A stretch of 57,500 nucleotides of DNA, taken from NCBI GenBank assembly GCA_009746045.1, contig RPFO01000299.1:2176130-2233629 (forward strand). Reading direction: 5' to 3'. A model generated the notes under the pieces. That model was given only the letters and a program-made list of their open reading frames with translations, was not told the DNA's origin and ran no database searches. A program made the translations under genes and the position numbers. Below, piece by piece: positions 41,561 through 53,075 of this stretch (position 1 is the stretch's first letter; every line of letters begins with the position of its first letter). This DNA is from Mesostigma viride (lineage: Eukaryota; Streptophyta; Mesostigmatophyceae; Mesostigmatales; Mesostigmataceae).

Positions 41561-44417
41561 CCAGTTTTATGGTAGTGTGACAACTTCCTCCCCAGATCTG
41601 AGGTCAGTGTGTGTTATGTGTTCAGGCTGTGAGTCTTGCCCATGAACTCAGTTCCCAAGAGGGTTGCATGATGACACCTTTGTGGTCAAGACTTATAAGG
41701 CCTGGAGGGATAACTTATAAGGCCTGGAGGTCATGCGGCCAGCCTGTGATTTGCAGACCATTTTCTTTGTCCATATAGACTCAGATCCTTGCAGGGTCAA
41801 TATGATGCCATGTTGGCGGAGACTTGAGGAGGCCTGTGGGGATGCTGGCAGTCATGCGACTGGTCTGTTTGGCAGAGCTGGTAGCTCTGTTCTTGGGGGG
41901 ATCGAGGAATGTTACAGTATTTTCTGACAGTGTGTATACTGTTACATCCAAGCCGTGTTGGTCTGTACGGCAGTACGGGGTACTCGTTAAAACCCTTGCG
42001 TACTGTAAAAATACAGGTATTTTTGCGAGGGGTCAAAAATACGCGAAAAAATACGCAGTACGGCATACGGGGTATTTTTGAAATTGTGGTAAAAAAGTAC
42101 GGGGTATTATTGAGGCCAAGGCTTAAAGTACGGGGTATTCTAAGGATGTGTGGCCCTGCAGCCAACAAATTAAGGGGAGGGGATATGCCTAAAGGGCACT
42201 TTTCTGGAAACCATACCTATGCATGTGCTAAAAATCCAATTATGATTGGGAACCATAAATATGATTGAAAAAAAAATTTCCAACCACTTGGGGGGGGTAC
42301 TAGCCCCTACCAGATGCCGGTTACGCGCTAAAAATAGAAAAAGACGCTACTTTTGGCATATTTTCCCTAGGACAATGGGCAAACATATTTGGACCAAATC
42401 ATATATTTCCATTTAGTTCCCCCACTTTTGAGAAAGTCTGCCTAATTTTGAGCACAAAATAATGATGTTTAGACACATTGATGGATTTTCCCGCAAAAAG
42501 GGTACTTTTTTTCACTAAAAAAAATAAAACAAATCATAAACACATGGAATCATGCCATATCTTATATTTTCAAATACTAGAGAGGGGGGGACATGCAGCC
42601 CCAAATTTTCAGGTCATTCTGACAAGCGCAGCCCTATTTGATGGATATTCCTAGATTGCCACCTGTGATGACGCTGACGGAGGTTTTAGCTAGTATTTAA
42701 CCACACTAACACCCCTTAATACATCTAAGCCACGTGAAAACTGGCCAAACCACACACTACCATCCTCTGCACATATGGTACCTCCAATGTTCCAGGTTTG
42801 ACGACGTTCTGACAAGAACTGCCCAAGTTACAACCATTCCAAGACGGCCACCCATGTAGACACTACAAGGAAATTATAGTAACCATTCAGCCACACTAGC
42901 ACCTCCTTCTTCATCAAAGACATCTGCAAACTGACCAAAGCACACATAATTAACTCTTGCACGCTGACGGCAACGCATGCTCAACGTGGGGGTCATTGTG
43001 ACAAGAACTACTCAAGTTGATGGGTTTCCTATATGACCACCTGACAAGGCGCTAAGGACCACTCAGTAAGTTAGTAACCCCATAGTGCCACTTCTTATGC
43101 CATCCAACAAGCACCTAAACCATGCTGAGTATGTTTACAATGTACAAAGGGGTGGCCACGCACCTCATATGTCTTCATCATCACTCCAGCATGGCCAGCC
43201 TTGTAAATATGTTCATAGCCTTGACGATGGTAGCCCTAATATGCCTAAGCAGCATTTCCTATGTTTCTCCCAGGTTAGAGTGTAAGGTTGATGCCAACCA
43301 AGCTAATCAACTCAACAACACCTCCTAAACTGTCCTCCCCGGCATGGATGACAAACTGGGACTATGGAGGGCAAGGAACCAAGCAGGAACATGGTATATA
43401 TAGCTTGCATGCAGTCATGCATGTCAACCATGGTTGGCTCAGCACATTGTAGTCTTGTCACATCATCATAACAAAGGAAAGCTCAAACGACCATTGGTGC
43501 CAGCTATCTACATGCAGTCACACAAATGCAATATCTCCAACATCATCATCACTAAAACACTTCCATCCCTGCACGATAAAATGCAAAGAAACCACTGGCG
43601 GCCCTTCAGCGCATGAGCGCTGTGATGCCGCTGTGGCCTGAGAAGAGAGGGTGCGTCACTCTCAAACAACAAGAAGCGTCCATACGCACAACATCCTTGC
43701 CGGAACACGTTTTATGAAATGCCTTATACCTTCCCAAAGAGCTATAGGCTGCGACTGAAGCGGCCCTGATCACGGCATCAACGAAAACAATCTAAAGCTG
43801 CCAGGTATTCGACAACACAACGGCAAGCGACGGCGAGCTAGCTGGCGGAAACTGCCCAAAAAGAACGCAAAAAAACTCGAACGACGAGCTCATAGAAGAA
43901 AGCACTGATAGCAGATAACATTCGCGACAAATCTGTACCTCGCCCTCGTAAATCCCTCACCCAGGCGCGCAACAACAGCCGTTCTTCCATGGACAGGTCA
44001 GACACGCACTGCGCAGGTATGAACAATTACTTACCGATAATGGCCGAAAATCTGGCAAAAAGCACCAGATCGGTTTAGAATTCGATGCAACCGATACTAA
44101 CGCCTGCTTCACGGTCAGAACACCGCCCAAAACCGCGATTTTACAGCCGCTATCATGAATTCTATTTCATTCCGCGCGACCAAAAAATTCAGATTACCCC
44201 CCATGCCGATGGCATAAAAAAACAAAAGAGATATTGTAAACCAGCTGATTTCCGCCACAAACTAACATCATAAACGCATCGTCTTTTAGATTCGAGTAAA
44301 AATTTTGCATTTCGCCTGCCCTGGTGTGGTAGTTTCGCCTGAACGCAGTCGCCATGGCCACTTCCGCAAGGGGTGCGCGCACCGTGCACGTGAAATTTAT
44401 GACCTTCGGTTCCGGCG

Positions 44418-44443
44418 CGAATTTTTTGGCGCCAAAAAATTCG
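44418..44443. promoter_or_regulatory. Perfect 26-bp palindrome containing back-to-back E2F-type sites
   Basis: Each arm is CGAATTTTTTGGC. The centre TTTTGGCGCCAAAA holds TTTGGCGC on both strands, the E2F/DP consensus. Its role here is unknown; a chance AT/GC palindrome cannot be excluded. Confidence 0.4.
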
Positions 44444-44778
44444 GGCATGTCCCGTCCCCTTAATGTTACTATGAACTATGCTCTCTGCTATTCATTATAT
44501 AATAATGAGCATAATGGCAGTGACTTGCCACCTGCCACACTTGAATCGACATTGCAATATGTACATCCTTCAAGTACATTTGTATATTGTGGACATGCAA
44601 ACTATTGACCATCTAACACCGGTCTCTTTTTTTATTACAATGCATCATTTCCAACATAATACATTATTGAATGGTATAATGCACCCAGAGCTCTGGCAGC
44701 CTCGATGCAGAGGATGTCATACAGCACTATAGATGGCAGCTTCGCTGCACAATGACAACAAGTGCATGCCACGAATCC

Positions 44779-45420
44779 CTAAAAAATAAAATCATTGGCA
44801 ATGAACCCAGAATTGACCTTCACTGCTGCGGCAGGTCCATACTTTGCCACTGCCGCGATCATGTTCTTGTACGAGGCGCTGGCGGCGACGTGAAACGGAA
44901 TGCCATTCTCGTAAAAGAAAGAGGCCTGGCTGGGCAAGGCGGACTTCCTGGAGCTGCGCATTGGAAAAGCACTGTGGAATCGTCTTCTGCACTGCCTTGC
45001 CAGAGCCACAAGGGCCAGCACCCGGGGCAGCGGCAGGCAGAAGGGCCTAGCTTGGCAACGCGGGCACCGAGCATGCACACTGCCTTTTGCTCCTTCTTTT
45101 CCAACCGGGCTGCCTCAGCCGCCTGAAGCCTCCCGATCAGGCCTTCTACATTCCTAGACTAGCTGCTGGCAAAATGTGGCTCCCTTGTTCGGGATGTGGC
45201 CGAGATATCGGGCCGACAGCGCGATCCTTGCTAAAGTTGCCAGGCCTGCCGAACTTGTAATCGCACAGCTTGCACGCCGGCCTGGCCACCTCTGGCCGAC
45301 TACCACGTCTTCCCCACTCACAGTCTTTTCCACCTCATCAATCAGGTGGAGGTATTGATACTCCTCTCGATCCCCTTTTGACGGCTGGAACTCTACTAGG
45401 CATGGTCGCCTCTTTTAGGA
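44779..45420 (-). pseudogene. hAT-like (DUF659-type) transposase fragment
   Basis: Minus-strand frames give SFFYENGIPFHVAASASYKN and MIAAVAKYGPA, the characteristic DUF659 segment of plant and algal hAT-related transposases. Upstream (about 45240-45300) ACKLCDYKFGRPGNF may be the start of a BED zinc finger. Stops and frame shifts break it; the catalytic and dimerisation regions were not found. Confidence 0.6.
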
Positions 45421-45562
45421 TTGCCTAGCGCACAATACATGAACCGGCGCACCCGGCACCCTCTATTAGTCTATTTGCTTTAATTGCGTCTTCACTCTTC
45501 TGCGTCTTTCTAGAAGTGCACCCGTCCCTATAGGACAGAATCATCATATATATCATATAGGA

Positions 45563-45596
45563 CAGAATCATAAGGTTTATAAACCTTATGATTCTG
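45563..45596. repeat. Perfect 34-bp palindrome
   Basis: Arm CAGAATCATAAGGTTTA followed by its exact reverse complement with no spacer. Half of it (TATAGGACAGAATCAT) is also duplicated directly 25 bases upstream. Confidence 0.85.
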
Positions 45597-45915
45597 CCAT
45601 GCATATGCTGTCTGTCCCCTTACAGCTTAATTTTAATTCTCCCGCGCAATAAAAAATCCTGTCAAAAAATATAGAAAGGCACACCGTCACGCGAACAGTA
45701 CTAGCAAGTAGCTATGCACTCGCTGCAATTTCAGCAATTTCAGTACCACTGACAGGTCTGGGCCTCTCCCCACCGCGTGACACGTCCGCGACCTCCAAAA
45801 TCGGCCAAGTCCAAAGTGAAAAACAGTGAAAATCGTACGGCGTACGCGGTCTAAAGCGTCAGTACCGTGGAATACGGCGTATTTTCATACCCGACTGAGG
45901 TGCCGTACGAACCAA

Positions 45916-46989
45916 CATGCACGGCATCCAAGTGGACGCAAACTTTGTAGTTCAGCGTTCAGTGTCAATGGCTGAGTCCTTTGTGTACGGCCAAACAAAG
46001 TGTTATGATTCCTGGCCTGACTTGACTTTTTGGGACTTATATGCGGAGTGCCCTTTCGATGGTCCGTTTGTGTTGGGCCTTGGACGGTACGGGACAGTAC
46101 CTTGGAATCTATGTGTAACCTGACTGATGTCAGTTAGTATCTAGTTTCGTAAGTTAGGGGTGTAAATGCTCATACAGAGAGAGAACCTTACCGGTTCATC
46201 TGTGTTCTGATTGCATGGCTGAGACCTGTAGGATTGCGTTTGACTCCTCTGTGTCGGCGGGGACATAATAAGCTTTGCCTGTTTGTCACCATAGCCATCA
46301 GGCGGATACCCCCAATAATGTGAAGTTATTTCTACTAATAACCAAACATCCTCACTTCAGGCCGGCCCTGTCATTGGACAGCCATATCCTTCTCGAAAAC
46401 GCGGAAAAGATAACGGCAGGCTCGAGCTACCATGGTCCGGATTCTCCCGATTTCTGGCCTGCGCTGGTTGTCTCTTTGATATCCGATAGACAGGAAGTCT
46501 TGTGTCTGTATGAACAAGCAGAGAGACGCCTGACCTAAAGGGGACCACCGCTCTCTATCGCGTAAGGTACTGTCTCGTAGGAGAGGCCTCTAGACGGGAA
46601 ACGACCACCCTCTACGATTCCTGCAGAGTGCTAGGAATCTCCCCTGTCTCTTGGGGTTTGATATGTCCGTTCTGTCTTTAATGACAGGAGGTAAAAGATC
46701 TGTGCATTTAGTGGAGCAGAGGCCACCATTTTATTCTGTTACACTCTGCCTATACATAGAGCTACTCTCAGACTGCTGAGAAGCCATGCCCTATAGCCGT
46801 ATCGTTTAGCCATGATGATCTTCCACACCATGTCAATCCGTGCCCGTATAGGTGCTGGAATACATTGTAGTGCAGGTGCACCTTGTGCACCCAGAGCAGG
46901 TGTAGTTTACACCCTACTACGTCTTGCAGGAAGTATAGCCCAGAATGTATTATGTATTAAAAGCCATATGCCCCTTCTCAGTCAGGGTT
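45916..46989. other. Non-coding stretch with two repeat fragments
   Basis: It holds a reverse copy of the GAGACAACC module (46441-46474) and, at 46905-46975, a reverse copy of the repeat seen at 28474-28552. No gene was recognised. Confidence 0.5.
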
Positions 46990-47091
46990 ATTAATGAATT
47001 AATTAATAGACACGTGACTGCGTCACGTGAGCATAAGTCCTCAGTGGGAGGGGAAAATGGGATGGAATGGATGGTGTAAGCTTAATCTAGG
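46990..47091 (-). mobile_element. Second copy of the SINE-like element
   Basis: Reverse complement of the element at 1421-1518, including CACGTGACTGCGTCACGTG, CATCCATTCCATCCCAT and an ATTA tail (46990-47007). It ends at CCTAG next to the left end of the CACTA-like transposon. Confidence 0.7.
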
Positions 47092-47110
47092 TCCTACACT
47101 AGGAAGTCGG

Positions 47111-47530
47111 GTTCTGAGATTTTTCTCAGGATCCTGAGATTTCCTGAGATTTTTCTCAGGATTCCTGAGATTTTCTCAGGATTTCCTGAGATTTCCTGAT
47201 TTTTTTCTCAGGATATCAGGAGAAATCCTGAGAAACCCTGAGACTTTTCTCAGGATTCCTGATATTATATCAGGACTTCCTCTTGAGAATCTTGAGAAGT
47301 GCCTGAGATGCGTCTCGCGAAACACTGAGAAACACTGAGATTCGTAAAAAAATCCTGAGAAATCCTGAGATCCTGAGAAAACCCGCTGAATCAGAAAAAA
47401 TCAGGAAAATCAGGACACTTAACAGCACAAAAAATCAGGAAAATCAGGACACTTAGCATGGCACAAAAAATCAGGAAAATCAGGACACTGAGCATGACAC
47501 TTGAGAACTCTCAAGTGCATGAAGACAGGA
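47111..47530. repeat. Left subterminal repeat region
   Basis: More than ten copies of CCTGAGA(T)n or its reverse complement, plus three tandem copies of a ~27-bp unit containing AATCAGGAAAATCAGGACAC. Confidence 0.85.
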
Positions 47531-47662
47531 CACTTATGCAATATATGTGGATGCAGAAATGATGCAGTTGACACACATGTTCATCGGAAATAAATAAATA
47601 TAAGTGTGACAAGCACACAACAAGTTACATCAATCCATCATTACATTATATTAGGAATATAA

Positions 47663-48058
47663 TCAATCCCACTCCTCATCAGTGTATGCAGCACTGTCAG
47701 AGTCCGCATAATTTACTACCACACGTTGCCTCTCACTTCTCCTTTGTGTGGGAATGCATGCCTCACCGTCGCTGCTCAGCGACAAATCACTAGCAATGTC
47801 ATCAGGGCTTGATGCGCTGCCACTAGCCGCTGCCATGGACTTGCCAGCAATGCTCTTGCCACGCGAGCGGTTTGGTGCAGCGGCTGTGTGTGTTTCTACC
47901 AATGTGTCCGCAGTGCGCTTGCCACGCGAGCGGCTTGGTGCAGTGGTTGCTTGTGGTTCTACCAATGTGCCAACAGTGCGCTTGCCACGTGAGCGATTAG
48001 GTGCAGTGGTTGCTTGTGGCTCCGCAGCCATGCGTGCAGTGGTTGCTTGTGGATCTAT
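47663..48058 (-). CDS. C-terminal part of a repeat-containing protein in the CACTA-like element
   Basis: The frame stays open from the LINE junction (48058) to the stop at 47663. It shows three ~21-residue repeats of the form EPQATTAPNRSRGKRTVGTLV-like (Pro/Thr/Arg/Gly-rich) followed by an acidic C-terminus (SDLSLSSDGE, DSDSAAYTDEEWD). Before the LINE insertion it continued upstream (49995-50076: RGRSQGNRTAPIDPQ). It may be the disordered tail of a transposase or a DNA-binding regulator; no domain recognised. Confidence 0.5.
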   Translation of the reverse strand: MDPQATTARMAAEPQATTAPNRSRGKRTVGTLVEPQATTAPSRSRGKRTADTLVETHTAAAPNRSRGKSIAGKSMAAASGSASSPDDIASDLSLSSDGEACIPTQRRSERQRVVVNYADSDSAAYTDEEWD

Positions 48059-49994
48059 TAATTAATTAAACTCGTGCTCCCGTTGGGGAGTCACGGAGCA
48101 CCGAAGTGCTTTTAATCCCTGTGTGTGCACTACAGGAGAAAGGGCAGAGACCCCCAGTCTCCTTCATGCCAAAGGCATGCCACAGCTGCAATCGGGCGCG
48201 GCTAGCGAAAAGGACAGGCTAACGATCCGGCAAACTGTGGGTGCAATAAGACCCATGTGAGCATATCATAGCAAGGAGCGTGGGCAAGTAATCTGAACAT
48301 AGCCAGGGCGTAGCATGGCTGTACTAGGACTAGGCTAAGGCTATGGCTGGTTGTGTACCGTGCGTTGGCGGCACGTGACTAGGTGTGTTGGCACAGCTAG
48401 GCATGGCTGCCTTAGCGGCAGTGACGCCAATGGTTACAAGCTAGGGCTATTGCTATTCTAGCCCGCTGGGGGCGTCCACATCTTGTGGTTGATCATCAGG
48501 TCCCCGCCCCTCCAGTACACCTTGGGCTTCTGGGGGTCCTGCTTATGGCGGAGGTATTCCGGCCACAGGTCGCGTCGCTGCTGTTGCTGAGCGGGGGTGA
48601 GGTCGTCATCCAGCGTCCAGGTGAGGTCGTGCAACCGCTTGCGACGAGAGAGGAACCGCTGCTTATCCTCAGGGGAGGGGAAGGTGAGTAGGACTGGTGG
48701 GGGGGCCGCCTTGTCCCGTGAGTGGGGAAGGCGGTGGCACCCACGCAGTTCTACCTCACCTACCAGGCCCATGAGGGTAAGAAGCTGGTTCTTGAGCTCG
48801 TCAGCAAGAGAGGTTGACGTCTCACCTGGCTTCTGGGGGAAGCGACGTAGCACCACTCGGCACTCGCGGCGAGCGCGATCGGTGACCTCCCGTTGCTGGG
48901 CCTGGCGGTGGTCCTCCAGCTCCTGGAGCTTTGTGGCGATGGCGTCGGTGGTGGAGGCGGTCGCTGACCGCAGCAGGTCCGCGTAGGAGAGCGGCGGGAG
49001 GTCGCCAGCATCCTGCCGGGGTGGCTGGGATGCAATGGTGGCCGTCTGCTCCGCTATCTTGGGGACCTGTGTGGCCAGGGCCTCGGTGTGGGCGGTGATG
49101 GCCTCAAGCTTCTTCAGGAGCACGCCACACTTGCCCTCCACCTGGTTAAGGCGAGAGACAAGTGCAGCATGCGTTTCCGAAGCCTGCGCCGTGGTGTGTA
49201 GCGCCGTGAACTGGGGTTGTAGCTTGTGGACGACCTTGGTTTCCACGTTGGAGACCCGGGCCTCGACCGTGTTGAGCGTGGTGTTCAGCGATGTCAGCTG
49301 CTCGGCCAGCGGCCAGGTCACGTGCTCCTCCAGCACTGCGCGGATGTCATCCTTGCCGAGGGAGGAAGCCGATGGCGCTGCCGGCTGTGCGGGGGCTGGG
49401 GTGCGGAGCGTTCTGGTGATGTCGCCGAGGCGGATCTGGAATTGGCTGGTCAGGATAATCAGGCGTTGTTGTACTTCGTTCAAAGCATAGAGCCATGACA
49501 TGTCTCCATTGTAGTCGATAGCCGCCCCCTTCCTGGGCACGAAGAGCTTCCGCTCCTGTTCGAGGAACTGGAGAACCTCAATGCATTCCTGCGGCGACAA
49601 CTCTTGCCACTCGGTGAGGGAGAATCGTCGGTCGCCGGGGAGGAACTCGCTCCATTTTCGATCGTGGCAGGGTTTCTTGGGCTCAGGCGAGGCGCTTGGC
49701 GAGGGTTTGGCGGGTAAGCCTGTCGGCTGAACAATGGCGAGGGCGAGAGGGTTGGGCTGGGCGCTGGGAAGCTGTGCCAGCTCCTTTTCCAGCCCTCGTT
49801 TTGCTTTGGGAGTCGTCATAGCTGGTCACGTGCGTAACTTTGTCTATACTGCGTGGCAGCCGTAACCGTTTATACTGGCAAGTGCGTCTTAGAAAGGCGC
49901 ATCGAATGCAAGTGGTCTGACCGAATTTGGGGCTCAGACGCAAAAGATCTGAACTCCGCCGTCAGCCATACCGCCGTCAGCCATTTTCGTTCAA
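48059..49994 (-). mobile_element. ORF1-only LINE copy with 13-bp target duplication
   Basis: Flanked by CTTGTGGATCTAT at 48046-48058 and 49995-50007. On the minus strand: 5'UTR (49994-49820), complete ORF1 (49819-48458), then about 400 bp of 3' region ending in the GTGCTCC/GGAGCAC hairpin and a TTAA tail. ORF2 is entirely missing, so it must have been mobilised by another LINE, or ORF2 was deleted before insertion. Confidence 0.8.
48458..49819 (-). CDS. Intact LINE ORF1 protein
   Basis: 453 codons. Pro-rich N-terminus (SASPEPKKPCHDRKWSEFLP); residues about 165-310 are rich in heptads (LTSLNTTLNTVEARVSNVET, ALVSRLNQVEGKCGVLLKKL), predicting the trimeric coiled coil. Next comes an RRM-like domain (CRVVLRRFPQKPGETSTSLA, VELRGCHRLPHSRDK, PVLLTFPSPEDKQRFLSRRK) and the C-terminal domain (WTLDDDLTPAQQQQRRDLWP, KVYWRGGDLMINHK). 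The frame is undamaged, unlike most elements in this window. Confidence 0.85.
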   Translation of the reverse strand: MTTPKAKRGLEKELAQLPSAQPNPLALAIVQPTGLPAKPSPSASPEPKKPCHDRKWSEFLPGDRRFSLTEWQELSPQECIEVLQFLEQERKLFVPRKGAAIDYNGDMSWLYALNEVQQRLIILTSQFQIRLGDITRTLRTPAPAQPAAPSASSLGKDDIRAVLEEHVTWPLAEQLTSLNTTLNTVEARVSNVETKVVHKLQPQFTALHTTAQASETHAALVSRLNQVEGKCGVLLKKLEAITAHTEALATQVPKIAEQTATIASQPPRQDAGDLPPLSYADLLRSATASTTDAIATKLQELEDHRQAQQREVTDRARRECRVVLRRFPQKPGETSTSLADELKNQLLTLMGLVGEVELRGCHRLPHSRDKAAPPPVLLTFPSPEDKQRFLSRRKRLHDLTWTLDDDLTPAQQQQRRDLWPEYLRHKQDPQKPKVYWRGGDLMINHKMWTPPAG

Positions 49995-50089
49995 CTTGTG
50001 GATCTATGGGTGCAGTGCGATTACCTTGTGAACGACCTCGTGTTGTCATGTCTCTTCGCTTAACACACAGTGTCACCTTGCGCTGCAGG

Positions 50090-50664
50090 TTAATTCATAT
50101 CAGCATACACGTCTGTGGTTCTCAGCTGAGCACCTGCAGCACGGGATAATACATGCTGGGCTGCACTACACGTTTCCTTTACCATTTGCCACGGCAATTT
50201 ACAATGCACGATGGCTATCTCAGGTGCATACTCTGGATCAACTACAAAACCAACTGAACATACACTCCCGGGAAGGACTAAAGCATCCTGCTTGGGCGCT
50301 CGCTCCCCTAAAGGTATAAGCGTCAATCCCTCTAAAGGGAGCTCTTTCACAGAACCGACATCAAACAGAGCGACCTTTAAAAGAACTTGCCTACTCCATC
50401 CTTCCGTCGGGGCACGGAGGAAACTATGCAGAATGTGTGTGATGCGGCCATACCTAACCCCCTCTTTACCATAAACCATTACTCCCGAGTTGCGATGGCG
50501 AACAGTTTGTCGAAGGTCGGCGACTGCAGTTCGGTAATTGCTGCCATTGATGTGGATTGAGTCATGCTCGTCACAAGCAGGCTCCATGCCACACACCGCC
50601 GCCGTAATCATCGTGGGGAGGCGTGGCTCCTGGTTTTGCGTGATCCATTGCTTTCTATCTGAGC
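50090..50664 (-). CDS. Possible CACTA transposase C-terminal exon
   Basis: The open frame starts after a candidate acceptor (TTGCTCAG ending 50665) and runs to the stop at 50090; the first ATG is at 50611 (173 codons). It contains VMVYGKEGVRYGRITHIL, VLLKVALFDVGSVKELPLEG and VCSVGFVVDP. This pattern (regulatable beta-rich region, then a 'v.fv.DP' motif) resembles the DUF4216-type region behind many CACTA transposases, but the match is by eye. The repeat-rich ORF continues downstream in a +1 frame, either through a short intron or after an indel. Confidence 0.4.
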
Positions 50665-52440
50665 AAGTGACTTGACTAGTGCGAGACCCAAAGTGGAAAT
50701 GCCGTGTCTATTCCGGCCTAACATGGCTGATGAAGGCGTTTATGGAATGGTGCGGCTAGGTGCAGGGTTGTGTTGCCTACCATGGCTGCTGAAGGCGTTC
50801 ATGGGTGCGGCTAGGTGCAAGGTCGCGTTGCCTAATCGCAACCTTTCTAAATTTTTCGCTCGTTGGACCAACGGTCTACCAGGTAACGGTTAAGAGAGGT
50901 AGGGCGCGAAGTTGAAAGTTTGGAACGGCACTGTCGTCATGCGGCTATTTCACGGCATCATAACGGCCTTTATTTCAGTTATGTTCAGTTCAGTTTATTC
51001 CCACGCCGGTTCCCTAGCCTTGCCCGTACCGGCTTCGGAATAAACGGATGCCGGAACCGTATCCTTGTTCCAATTTTTAACAGGCAGGTACTACTTATAT
51101 AAAGCCCGAACTAAGAGCTCTTTTGTAGAATGTTCTCACTGCCTAATTGCTTTAGTGACTTTGCGTTAATAATTGTCGGCTGTCAGTCTGTCAGCCAACA
51201 ATCAGAAATCGTTGTCGCACTTTATAACCTGCTCCAATGGTTGTCCGGCAAAGGCAGGACCAAGCGTTTTCTAGGGTCTGGCAGGACGGCGGTTTTTTAA
51301 ATGCCTGTGGCTTTCATTGGTGAATACTAGTTACTGTACCTGTAAATTTATCGGCAGTTTGCGGCTCCGACCGTTCTAAAAGGCTTTGAGACAAGTAGTA
51401 ACCAGTGGAAAGGTAAGATGTCATGACAATACGGAAGATCGCTTGGCTGGAATCACTCGAGACATTCCGCCTGCCGCTGGCTACGGATGTGACCTAGTCG
51501 CAATCTTTTTTTTTGCGCAAATTCAAAAAAACGCGTCTGACGTAGCCCTAGCCGTTGTTCGCAGTCAAGTCAGTGCTGGGGCTAGCGGGCAGTGAGGGCA
51601 CATACACGCTAGCTCGAGCGATGGGGCAACCGATTTCCATACGTAACCAATGAATGCAACCACCGAATAACAAGCGCTGCAGGTGTGGCAGCAGGGGTGG
51701 CAGCGAGAACCGCACTAGAAGCGGTTCTAGTAGCGACGACATGTGAGTGACATAAGTAACGGAGAATAAACAGAGCGAGATTCTGGAGCTATCCAAAACC
51801 TACAAGGCCGTCATGGACAGGCTGTGATCGAAGAGGAATGGAGCCGGGAAAATGAGCAACTGCGTAGCTGAGCAAGGATACTTATGAGAATTGCTTGGCA
51901 GGTTGCATTGGAAGGCCCATAGACCGCAAAAGCGGCATTCTGAGCAAAAGCTGGTTTCTTAGTATAGCATGAACTCTGAATACTTGATTTCTTGTCCTCT
52001 TACATGCGTGGTCAAGTTCATGAAGATGACCATCATGAAGTACCGTCCTTGGGCATTTTTGTGCGTACATGCCCGTTTGTTGTCAAAGCACGTCCATGCA
52101 GACCTGAATCCCATGCAAGCCCCAAGCGTCAATTGCGACTATCTTTGCAAAGGAAAAGCATCTAGACGTGTTCTGATGAAGCCAGTAAGGTCAAATGTTT
52201 CATGGTGCTTCCTCATAAGCCACATAGTAGATTAGATACTAACTTGGTTGGTCCATGCGTGAGTATGTGCATGTTGTCATCAGTTTGCTACCTACTTTTT
52301 AATTACCTTGCCTACTTACTAGCTTTGTTATTGAAGGTATTTTCCTAATTTTGCACTGGAATTCATTCCTTACATCACTACTATTCTTTCTCCCCTTTGC
52401 AATCGCAACAGGAGGGACGGAATGTTATCTTCTCCGCGGT
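50665..52440. other. Interior of the CACTA-like element, no gene recognised
   Basis: It includes an imperfect ~58-bp tandem duplication (50725-50835; GCTGAAGGCGTTCATGG, GGTGCGGCTAGGTGCA). ORFs are short and lack recognisable domains. The catalytic part of a transposase is not visible. Confidence 0.5.
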
Positions 52441-53075
52441 CATGAGGTTGTCCCTTCTGCGTGGTAAGTGTCATAAAGTTGATTAGTCCCTTGGTCCCTC
52501 ACTTGCTCCTTGCTTCCTTGCATGCTTGCTTGCTGAGTTCGATAAACCCCTTGCTTCCTTGCATGCTTGTTTCCGTCTTTGCGTGCTTGCTTGCTTCTTT
52601 GCGTGGTTGCTTTCTTCCTTGATTAGGCCCTTGCTTGGTTGTTTAGCCGCTTGCTGAATTTGATTAGTTCCTTGCTTTATTCCCTTGCTTCCTTGCATGC
52701 GTGCTTCCTGAATGTAATTAGTCCCTTGCTTCCTTTCTTAGTCCCATGCTTCCTTTGTAAGCCACTCTTCCTCGCATGCTTGCTGAATTTAATTAATGCC
52801 TTGCTTCCTTTGATATGACCTTGCCTACTTGGTTAGGCCGTTCCTTCCCTGCATGCTTGACCACTTGCTGAATGGAATCAGTCCCCTGATTCCTTTGTTA
52901 GGCCCTTGCTTCCTTTGTTAGCCCCTCTTCCTTGCATGCTTGCAATTGCTTGCTTGCTGAATCTAATCAGTCCCTTGCTTCCTTTGTTACGCCCTTGCTT
53001 CCTTATTTAGCCACTCTCGTCCTTGCGCGCATGTACGCTTGCTTGCTGAATTCAATTAGTCCCTTGCCCTGAAGA
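52441..53075. repeat. Degenerate CTTGC-rich minisatellite
   Basis: Irregular repeats built from CCCTTGCTTCCTTTGTTAG and TTGCATGCTTGCTTGCTGAA over ~630 bp. The antisense Lys/Gln/Ser-rich ORF here is compositional. Confidence 0.8.

Larger units (their letters stand above)
41958..45915 (-). mobile_element. Probable hAT-type DNA transposon remnant
   Basis: The ends TTGGTCTGTACGGCA (41958-41972) and TGCCGTACGAACCAA (45901-45915) are inverted copies matching at 13 of 15 positions. Near the left end, TACGGGGTAT recurs four times (41973-42140); near the right end, TACGGCGTA-type motifs occur. A hAT-like transposase fragment lies inside. No clean 8-bp target duplication was found, so the borders are tentative. 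Confidence 0.4.

Noticed and set aside
43085-43616. Short plus-strand ORFs in the AT-rich stretch
   Set aside because: No domains, no consistent composition, and they lie in probable transposon interior.
52483-52698. Lys/Gln/Ser-rich 71-codon ORF
   Set aside because: Product of the CTTGC minisatellite on the opposite strand; no independent coding signal.
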